Source: Bryobacterales bacterium
GTDB taxonomy: Bacteria > Acidobacteriota > Terriglobia > Bryobacterales > Bryobacteraceae
Length of the DNA: 20,948 nucleotides
Assembly (NCBI GenBank): GCA_016789785.1
Contig: JAEUQE010000165.1
Location: forward strand, 1 to 20,948
Direction: 5' to 3'
Positions 14,794 to 20,948 of this stretch are shown one piece after another. Position 1 is the first letter of the stretch, and every line of letters begins with the position of its first letter. The position numbers and the translations under genes are program-made. Under the pieces are notes generated by a model that saw only the letters and a program-made list of their open reading frames with translations, had not been told where the DNA came from and searched no databases.

Positions 14794-16082
14794 AGCTTGT
14801 TTGTTGGATCGCCGCCTCGCTGATGGCGGGCTCGCTCACAACGCCTGCATTGGCGCAGAACCCGCAGCGCACCTTTCCCATCGTCAGCCTGAAGGTGGAA
14901 GGCAACCAGAACTTCTCCGAGCAACAGATCCTCTCCGTCGCCGCACTGAAGATTGGCCAGCCCGCGGATCCGAAAGCATTCGAAGCAGCTCGCGACCGGC
15001 TGATGGCGGCGGGCTTCTTTGAAAACGTCGGCTACAAGTATGCCCCCTCCGCGGACAAGACGGGCTATGCAGCTTCGTTCCTTGTCACCGAAATCCAACA
15101 GGCGTATGCCGTAAAGTTCGACCGCTTCGCGCAATCCGACGCGGAGCTTCGCGCGGTTCTTGCGAAGAGCGATCCACTGTTCTCGCCAAAGGTGCCCGGG
15201 ACACAGCAGTTATTGAAGCGCTACGCCGCATTCCTTGAGCCCGTGGTGAAAGAGAAGGTGGTGGGCAAGGTGACGCCGGATCTCGACACGAAGGAACTGA
15301 TCATCGTGTTTCAACCGGCGACGTTGCCGCCATCCATCGCCGAAGTCACCTTCACGAAAAACGAAGTGCTTCCGACGACCACCTTGCAGAACGCAGTGGC
15401 AGGCGCCGCGGTCGGCACAGTGTGGGAAGAGAAGCGATTCCGCCAGATTATCGAGAACAGCATCCGTCCGCTCTATGAAGCCCGCGGGCGCATTCGCATT
15501 GCGTTTACGAACATCACCACCGCGCCTGTCACCGACGTCAACGGTCTGCGCGTGACCGTCGAGGTTTCCGAAGGGGACGTCTACAAGCTCGGTGAAGTCG
15601 ACATCCCCACCGCGGGCGATAGCCGGCGCGATCTGATGAAAGCGGCCGACCTCAAGCAGGATGACATCGCAAACTTCGATGCCATCAACGCGGGTCTGGA
15701 ACGAATCCGCCGCGTCGTGCGCAGCAATGGCTACCTGCACGCGAAGGTTCACGCCAGCCGCACGATCGACGACAAGGCCAAGGTAGTGGCTCTCACCATC
15801 CACATCGAGCGCGGCGAGCGTTACACGTTCAAGAAGCTCAACATCGCTGGCCTCGACATCCTGACCGAGCCGCACATTCGCAAGATGTGGGCAATCAAAG
15901 ATGGCCAAGCGTACAACCCCGACTATGCCGAGGTGTTTCTGGCACGGCTGCGGGAAGAAGGCATCCTGGAGAATCTTGGCAAGACCAAGGCCGACGTGAA
16001 GACTGACGACAAGACCTACACCGCGGAGGTGACGCTTTACTTCAGCGGCGAGCCTCCACCGCCGAAGAAGCAGTTTCCTTGA
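14790..16082 (+). CDS. Exported POTRA-repeat protein (BamA-like, without beta-barrel)
   Basis: The 430-residue product begins with a Sec signal peptide (MKLVCWIAASLMAGSLTTPALA, cleavage at A22|Q23). It then shows POTRA-type repeats: 31-103 (VSLKVEGNQNFSEQQI, with ARDRLMAAGFFENV), about 183-262, 264-340 (YKLGEVDI, with LERIRRVVRSNGYLHAKV) and 345-427 (YTFKKLNIAGLDIL, with LARLREEGILENL). Residues 104-180 may hold another, degenerate repeat. In BamA/TamA/Omp85 proteins POTRA repeats precede a roughly 400-residue outer-membrane beta-barrel, but this protein stops soon after the last repeat with EPPPPKKQFP. It is therefore likely a periplasmic POTRA-only protein, or a subunit that helps outer-membrane assembly. 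Its start overlaps the hpt stop by four bases. Confidence 0.82.
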   Translation: MKLVCWIAASLMAGSLTTPALAQNPQRTFPIVSLKVEGNQNFSEQQILSVAALKIGQPADPKAFEAARDRLMAAGFFENVGYKYAPSADKTGYAASFLVTEIQQAYAVKFDRFAQSDAELRAVLAKSDPLFSPKVPGTQQLLKRYAAFLEPVVKEKVVGKVTPDLDTKELIIVFQPATLPPSIAEVTFTKNEVLPTTTLQNAVAGAAVGTVWEEKRFRQIIENSIRPLYEARGRIRIAFTNITTAPVTDVNGLRVTVEVSEGDVYKLGEVDIPTAGDSRRDLMKAADLKQDDIANFDAINAGLERIRRVVRSNGYLHAKVHASRTIDDKAKVVALTIHIERGERYTFKKLNIAGLDILTEPHIRKMWAIKDGQAYNPDYAEVFLARLREEGILENLGKTKADVKTDDKTYTAEVTLYFSGEPPPPKKQFP

Positions 16083-16108
16083 ATGCCCGCCTCCGCACAG
16101 ACCAGCAG

Positions 16109-17215
16109 TTATCTCACCTGAGACACGATCGCCAGCCCAAGAACGAGAGCCAGCACGAATAGGATGATCTTGATCACGCTGTATGGCCGCTCGCCCTGCA
16201 CCTCACCAGTGCGCGCATTCACCATGATCTGGTAGACCTTGTTCTGAAAACGGTACGCCCCGATCCAGGCCGGCAGCAGCAGGTGGCGGAAGGTGACGTC
16301 GAAGTAACTGGTCGCAACGTGATGCACCTGCTGTTCATCGCCGCCAATCGCGCGGCGCACCGCAACCAGAATCTCCGGCTTCATCATTTCCTTGGCTTGT
16401 TCAAACGCGGGTTCGAGTTCCAACTGATAGCGCTGCGCCTGAAAGCCAGCAAGATATCCCGGCTCGTAGGGCTCCAGTTTCGGCAGATCCCAAGGTTCAA
16501 GCTTTGCGAGCCTCTTCGCATCCACAGCTTTGGTCGCCGGCTCCAGCAGATCATCGAACACGACTTCCACCGAACCTGACGCCGGATACCAGCGCACCTT
16601 GCGGACCTGTTGAATCCGCCGCTCCTGGCGGCCGTTCACGTTGACCCACACTTCTTCATTCACGAAGTAATACTCGCCACGCTGCCCCCGATAGTCGCTC
16701 TCGGTGCGCGCATCGAAGCTCCAGAAGGGCAGGTACATTCCGGTGAGTCCGTCCGGCTTCGCCACCCGCTTCAGCGCGTTCGGCGCAAACCATCGCGACT
16801 GGAGCCATGTCCCAACGGAAGCGGCCGCCTGCTGCTTCGGCAACTGGAACGGCAACACGCCCTGCGGCGCAATCAACGGGTCCGCGGACTTCGCTTGCGC
16901 CACCACTTGCGCCGCGCAGAACGGGCAAGTCCCCGACACTTGCGGTGGTTGAAATTGCACGGTCGCGCCGCAACTCGCACACGAGAACTGCAAGGCATCG
17001 CCGGCGATCTTCGACAGATCGTTCGCCTGCGCATGCGCGTAGCGGTCATACGGCAGCTCGGGCACGCCCTCCGCTGAGGCATCCCGGCGCACCGCCACCG
17101 CCGTGGCGCAGTAAGCGCACTTCAGCGCTTTGCTGGCCGGATCGAACTCCATGCCCGCGGAACACCCCGGACACGGAAAGCGGGTCTGCTCCGGATTCGT
17201 ACTGGCTTCACTCAT
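16109..17215 (-). CDS. Double zinc-ribbon protein with C-terminal membrane anchor
   Basis: The 368-residue product has two zinc-ribbon modules near the N-terminus: C15/C18 with C33/C36 and C79/C82 with C97/C100, each as CxxC pairs (CPGC, CAYC, CASC, CPFC). A central domain of about 200 residues follows, with notable segments LTGMYLPFWSFDA, VRKVRWYPASG and LLLPAWIGAYRF, then a single C-terminal transmembrane helix (IIKLILF-like, VLALVLGLAIV) before a short basic end. I recognise this as a conserved bacterial family, sometimes mislabelled as a primosomal helicase because of the zinc ribbons; no helicase motif is present. The function is unknown. The start has a GAAGG about nine bases upstream. 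The gene is convergent with the POTRA gene, with 26 bases between their stops. Confidence 0.75.
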   Translation of the reverse strand: MSEASTNPEQTRFPCPGCSAGMEFDPASKALKCAYCATAVAVRRDASAEGVPELPYDRYAHAQANDLSKIAGDALQFSCASCGATVQFQPPQVSGTCPFCAAQVVAQAKSADPLIAPQGVLPFQLPKQQAAASVGTWLQSRWFAPNALKRVAKPDGLTGMYLPFWSFDARTESDYRGQRGEYYFVNEEVWVNVNGRQERRIQQVRKVRWYPASGSVEVVFDDLLEPATKAVDAKRLAKLEPWDLPKLEPYEPGYLAGFQAQRYQLELEPAFEQAKEMMKPEILVAVRRAIGGDEQQVHHVATSYFDVTFRHLLLPAWIGAYRFQNKVYQIMVNARTGEVQGERPYSVIKIILFVLALVLGLAIVSQVR

Positions 17216-17331
17216 GGGGCGACCTTCGAATGTAGCAGAGACCGTCCGCCGGCATCACCCCGGACACCCCGTAGCCGATTGCAGAGAAACGCGACATAAT
17301 GAAGTCACGGTTTTGTAGCTTTGGAGGTTAG

Positions 17332-17496
17332 ATGAGCCGAATCCTCGGGCGTGCCCGCGGGAGCATCTCGGTCTCGTGCGACGAAACGCGACGACAGTCC
17401 GTTTCTTCCTTCATTCCATCCTCTGTGATCGGCGTTTGCCATGCTCTGCAAACAACCACAAGGAACTGTTTCCCATGTCATTTAAGAATCTCCTGA
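17332..17496 (+). CDS. Possible 54-residue leader open reading frame overlapping the TonB receptor start
   Basis: A short frame opens with ATG at 17332, preceded by GGAGG four bases upstream (17323-17327), the strongest ribosome binding site in this region. It runs 54 codons and stops (TGA, 17494-17496) twenty-two bases inside the TonB receptor gene, in a different frame. Ser/Arg-rich (MSRILGRARG at the start) with four Cys and no domain I recognise. If translated, ribosomes would reach past the receptor start codon, which could couple or attenuate its translation. It may be noise, because a single strong ribosome binding site is the only support. Confidence 0.3.
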   Translation: MSRILGRARGSISVSCDETRRQSVSSFIPSSVIGVCHALQTTTRNCFPCHLRIS

Positions 17497-20400
17497 TTTT
17501 CCTCACCCTCGTGTGCCTGCTGGCCGCGACGGGTTTCGCACAATCTCAAGATGCGCGCGGCAACATTGTTGGCCGCGTTACTGATTCCACCGGAGCGGTT
17601 GTGCCCGGCGCCGACGTTCGTGCGCGCAGCATTGCGACGGGCGTCTCCGTAGTATCGAAGGCGAACGAGGGCGGCAACTATGTGTTGCCATTCCTCATGC
17701 CTGGCTTCTACGAAGTCACTTCCGAGTTCACTGGCTTCCGCAAGTTCGTTCGCGCCAACGTGCAAGTCCGCGTGAACGAGAACGTGGAACTCAATATCGA
17801 GATGACCATTGGTGATGTGACCGAAAGCGTCAACGTCACCGCGGAGACTCCGCTTCTGCAGACCGCGGAAGCGAGCCTCGGTCAAATCGTCGACGAGCGG
17901 CGCATCATGGAATTGCCGCTGTTTGCCGGCAACGCGATGGATCTTGTCCACCTCGCGCCGGGCACCGTCAACGGCACGGACATGCGCCTGCGCAAAGCGC
18001 CGTTCAACAACGCGCCTTCGCAATTCTCCACCGACGGCACCGGCAACTACGGCAACTCGTTCACGATCGACGGCGTTGCCAATATCTATTCCGACGGCAC
18101 CAGCCCGCGCGTGGCATTCTCCCCTCCGCAGGCCTCTCTCTCGGAATTCAAAGTGCAGACGTCGTCATTTGACTCCGCGATCGGCCGCACCATGGGCTCA
18201 CTGGTCAACGTCAGCACCAAGGGCGGCACGAACGATCTGCATGGAACCGCATGGTGGTGGTTGCGGCATTCGGCCTTTGATGCACCCACCATCTACCAGA
18301 ACCGCGCGGGCTTGAAGCTCCCCGTTTATCGCGATAACCGCTACGGTCTCGCGGGTGGTGGCCCGGTCTTCATCCCCAAGGTTTACAACGGCAAGAACAA
18401 AACCTTCTGGTTCTTCACTTGGGAAGCCAACAAATTCGGCGATCCCAACGTCGGCGGGTCGATGATCTCCACCGTGCCGTCCGCCCCCTGGCGCAACGGC
18501 GATCTTTCCGATCTGTTGAAAGCCGGCGCAAACTATCAGCTTTATGACCCCGCGACCATCGCCACAGCCTCGGGTGGCCGCTTCAGCCGTCAGCCGTTGC
18601 CAAACAACATCTTCCCCGCGAGCCGCATTGACCCTGTTGCCAAGCGCCTGCTTGCGCTGTGGCCGCTTCCCAACCAAACAGGCACCGCCGATGGGCGCAA
18701 CAACTTTTTCTACTCGCTGCCCGCGAAGGAAAACTACTGGACCACCATCGGCCGCGTGGACCATGCGTTTTCCGAGAAGAACCGCATGTTCGTGCGCTGG
18801 CATCGCGACTTCTGGGAGGAAGACAAGAACCGCAGCTTCGGCAACGATGTGAACGGCGTCATCCTGAACCGCGTGAATCGGGGCATCGCGATTGACGACG
18901 TGCACATGCTGACCTCGACCATGGTGCTGAACTTCCGTTACGGGATCGCCGCGCAGGAGTTCCCGGAGCGCCGCGTGAGCAAGGGCTTCGACCTCTCCTC
19001 ACTTGGGTTCTCTTCTGCCCTGACCGGCCTCGTCGATAAGTCACTGGCCACCATTCCCCGCACTGCCGTTGGATCCCTTACGGCACTCAGCGGCTGGGAA
19101 TCAGGCGATGGCGTCACCTCTTCCATCAGCCACAACCTGGTAGCCAGCGCGACGTGGATCAAGGGCAACCACAACGTGCGCTTCGGCCTTGATTTCATGG
19201 CCTTCCGTGAGTTCCGCAACCGCTATCCCAACCAGGTTTCACCGGATTTCAGTTTCAGCAATCTGTGGGCACGCGGCGAATTCGATACGAGTGCCGCACC
19301 TCCTGTAGGCGCGGAGTTCATCGCGCTGCTTGCGGGGATTCCGGGCGGCAGCATGGCGCTCAATGGCAGCTATGCCGAACAGGATCTCTACTACGGATTG
19401 CACTTCCAGGATGACTGGAAGGTGTCGCGCAAACTGACGTTGAACCTCGGCATGCGCGCGGAAATCGAAACCCCGATTACCGAGCGTTTCAATCGCTCTG
19501 TCACTCAGTTCGACGGTACAACGGCGAATCCGATTGAAGCCGCGGCGATCGCCAACTATACCCGCAACCCAATTCCTGAACTGGCCGTGAGCGCATTCCA
19601 GGTGAAAGGCGGCGTGACGTTCGCAGGCGTAGGCGGCAACTCGCGCAACTATTGGGACAACCAGGGCGTGCAGTGGAACCCGCGCCTTGGCTTCGCATAT
19701 CAACTCACGCCAAAGACGGTGCTGCGCGGCGGCTATGGAATCTTCTTCTCGCCGAACGGCATTCTGCGTACAAACTCGATTCAGGCGGGCTTCTCACAAT
19801 CCACACCGATCGTCGCGTCCACGGACAGCGGTCTGACGTTCATTACGTCGCTCGCCAATCCATTGCCGACAGGTCTGCTGCCGGTACGCGGCGCCGCGGG
19901 AGGACTGATCACCACATTGGGCCAGGGCACCTCCGGATTCGCAAAGGACCGCAGTGCCGCCTACGCGCAAAGAGCGTCCTTCGGCTTCCAGCGGGAATTG
20001 CCGATGGGCTTCGTCACAGAGGCTTCCTACGTTGGTAATCGCAGCACGCGGTTGCCGATTTCGCGCAGCGTGAGCTTCACGCCACGGCAGTTTCTGAGCA
20101 CGTCGCCGGTGCGTGACCAGGCCACCATCGACTTCCTTGGACGTAACTTCACAAGCCCGTTCTTTGGGCTGAATCCGCAATTCACCTCGGCCAACATTTC
20201 GCGCGGACAGTTACTTACGGCGTACCCGCACTTCAGCGGCGTCTCGTTTGAGGATCCGGTGGGCTACGCGTGGTATCACTCGCTGCAGGCACGCACCGAG
20301 CGGCGCTTCAAGCAAGGCTTCACCCTCCAGTTGTCGTATACGTGGTCAAAGGCAATGGATGCCACCACGTTCCTCAACGCGCAGGACCCGATGCCGTATG

Positions 20401-20948
20401 AGTCGCTCAGCGACATCGATCGTACCCATCGCATTACCGGCAGCGGCATCTACGAACTCCCGTTCGGGAAGGGCCGCCCCTATGCAACGAATATGCATCC
20501 GCTGTTGAACTTCTTCGCGGGCGGATGGCAGATCACGGGCGTGATGCAACGTCAAAGCGGCGGGCCGCTCGGCTTCGGCCAGGCGCTGTTCACCGGCAAT
20601 AGCGCGGATATCGTGCTCGCGAGCCCCAATCGCAACACGGACCGCTGGTTCAACACCGATGTGTTCTACAAGGACACGCGCGGCCAGTTGGGCTCGAACA
20701 TCCGCAACGCGCCCCTGCGCTACTCCAACATTCGCACCGATTCACAAAGGCGTTGGGACTTTTCCGCCAACAAGACCTTCACCCTCACCGAGAAGCTGAA
20801 GATGGTCTTCCGCGCGGACACCTTCAACGCGTTGAATGAAGTGGTGCTGCGGGGACCGAATACGGATCCCTACAACTCGGCATTCGGACGAGTGACCGCG
20901 CAGGAGCCTCCTCGCTCCTGGCAGTTCTCGCTGACCTTGAAGTTCTAG
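17475..20948 (+). CDS. Oar-like TonB-dependent receptor with N-terminal carboxypeptidase-regulatory domain
   Basis: This 1157-residue outer-membrane protein starts with a signal peptide (MSFKNLLIFLTLVCLLAATG, cleavage after FA at 22). A carboxypeptidase-regulatory-like Ig fold spans about residues 28-112 (GNIVGRVTDSTGAVVPGADV, with GGNYVLPFLMPGFYEV), then a plug domain near 118-240 (VTAETPLLQT, LPLFAGNAMDL, NSFTIDGV) and a long beta-barrel. The barrel ends in a terminal Phe (SLTLKF), the usual outer-membrane sorting signal. The layout matches the Oar-type receptors that are very numerous in Acidobacteria and are thought to handle large substrates; this one's substrate is unknown. I chose the ATG at 17475 (AAGGA ten bases upstream) over an in-frame GTG at 17376 because the signal peptide begins there. 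The stop codon is the last three bases of the window, so the gene is complete. Confidence 0.9.
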   Translation: MSFKNLLIFLTLVCLLAATGFAQSQDARGNIVGRVTDSTGAVVPGADVRARSIATGVSVVSKANEGGNYVLPFLMPGFYEVTSEFTGFRKFVRANVQVRVNENVELNIEMTIGDVTESVNVTAETPLLQTAEASLGQIVDERRIMELPLFAGNAMDLVHLAPGTVNGTDMRLRKAPFNNAPSQFSTDGTGNYGNSFTIDGVANIYSDGTSPRVAFSPPQASLSEFKVQTSSFDSAIGRTMGSLVNVSTKGGTNDLHGTAWWWLRHSAFDAPTIYQNRAGLKLPVYRDNRYGLAGGGPVFIPKVYNGKNKTFWFFTWEANKFGDPNVGGSMISTVPSAPWRNGDLSDLLKAGANYQLYDPATIATASGGRFSRQPLPNNIFPASRIDPVAKRLLALWPLPNQTGTADGRNNFFYSLPAKENYWTTIGRVDHAFSEKNRMFVRWHRDFWEEDKNRSFGNDVNGVILNRVNRGIAIDDVHMLTSTMVLNFRYGIAAQEFPERRVSKGFDLSSLGFSSALTGLVDKSLATIPRTAVGSLTALSGWESGDGVTSSISHNLVASATWIKGNHNVRFGLDFMAFREFRNRYPNQVSPDFSFSNLWARGEFDTSAAPPVGAEFIALLAGIPGGSMALNGSYAEQDLYYGLHFQDDWKVSRKLTLNLGMRAEIETPITERFNRSVTQFDGTTANPIEAAAIANYTRNPIPELAVSAFQVKGGVTFAGVGGNSRNYWDNQGVQWNPRLGFAYQLTPKTVLRGGYGIFFSPNGILRTNSIQAGFSQSTPIVASTDSGLTFITSLANPLPTGLLPVRGAAGGLITTLGQGTSGFAKDRSAAYAQRASFGFQRELPMGFVTEASYVGNRSTRLPISRSVSFTPRQFLSTSPVRDQATIDFLGRNFTSPFFGLNPQFTSANISRGQLLTAYPHFSGVSFEDPVGYAWYHSLQARTERRFKQGFTLQLSYTWSKAMDATTFLNAQDPMPYESLSDIDRTHRITGSGIYELPFGKGRPYATNMHPLLNFFAGGWQITGVMQRQSGGPLGFGQALFTGNSADIVLASPNRNTDRWFNTDVFYKDTRGQLGSNIRNAPLRYSNIRTDSQRRWDFSANKTFTLTEKLKMVFRADTFNALNEVVLRGPNTDPYNSAFGRVTAQEPPRSWQFSLTLKF

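Noticed and set aside
17376..17474. GTG extension of the TonB receptor
   Set aside because: The signal peptide begins at the ATG at 17475, and the extension is basic and Cys-containing, unlike the start of an exported protein.

Overview
The window is GC-rich bacterial DNA, densely packed on both strands. Its gene content points to an Acidobacteriota member, probably near Bryobacterales/Solibacter. The clues are a very large Oar-like TonB-dependent receptor with an N-terminal carboxypeptidase-regulatory domain, a FecR/DUF6600 protein with a huge Arg/Gly/Ser-rich tail, a YfhO-type membrane protein, and a small secreted protein of a type I associate with acidobacteria. This placement is inference from gene content. 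No rRNA, tRNA, CRISPR array, insertion sequence or phage gene was seen.

Layout. (1) 1-152, minus: the 5' end of a gene for an exported protein, with a strong ribosome binding site, a good sigma-70-like promoter and an upstream perfect dyad. (2) 638-3508, minus: a FecR-domain/DUF6600 cell-envelope protein, followed by a clear intrinsic terminator at 543-586. (3) 3611-7022, plus: a two-gene unit, a YfhO-like GT-C membrane protein and, 4 bp later, a NagA-family amidohydrolase that lacks the usual metal-binding Glu. (4) 7191-10277, plus: a 1028-residue CheB-like/PAS/PAS/PAS/degenerate GGDEF/EAL signalling protein. (5) 10334-11032, minus: a YhhQ-type queuosine-precursor transporter. (6) 11086-12934, plus: a di-haem cytochrome c peroxidase lipoprotein and a SAM methyltransferase. 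(7) 12983-13591, plus: a small exported protein of unknown function. (8) 13624-14201, plus: a ParD/ParE-like toxin-antitoxin pair with an ATGA overlap. (9) 14248-16082, plus: hpt and a POTRA-only BamA-like protein, also with an ATGA overlap. (10) 16109-17215, minus: a double zinc-ribbon membrane-anchored protein. (11) 17475-20948, plus: a complete Oar-like TonB-dependent receptor whose stop codon is the last three bases, preceded by a possible 54-codon leader reading frame.

Working together. Much of the window concerns the cell envelope: FecR/DUF6600, YfhO, POTRA protein, TonB receptor and lipoprotein peroxidase. The YfhO-NagA pair suggests amino-sugar handling, because the characterised Bacillus YfhO transfers GlcNAc onto a surface polymer and NagA acts on GlcNAc-6-phosphate. 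The signalling protein keeps every canonical phosphodiesterase residue I could check but has a broken GGDEF motif, so it probably degrades cyclic di-GMP or senses it through the dead GGDEF. No obvious multi-gene defence or mobile system is present. The most unusual items are the CheB-like/c-di-GMP fusion without CheR, the Glu-to-Tyr NagA variant beside YfhO, and the barrel-less POTRA protein fused translationally to hpt.
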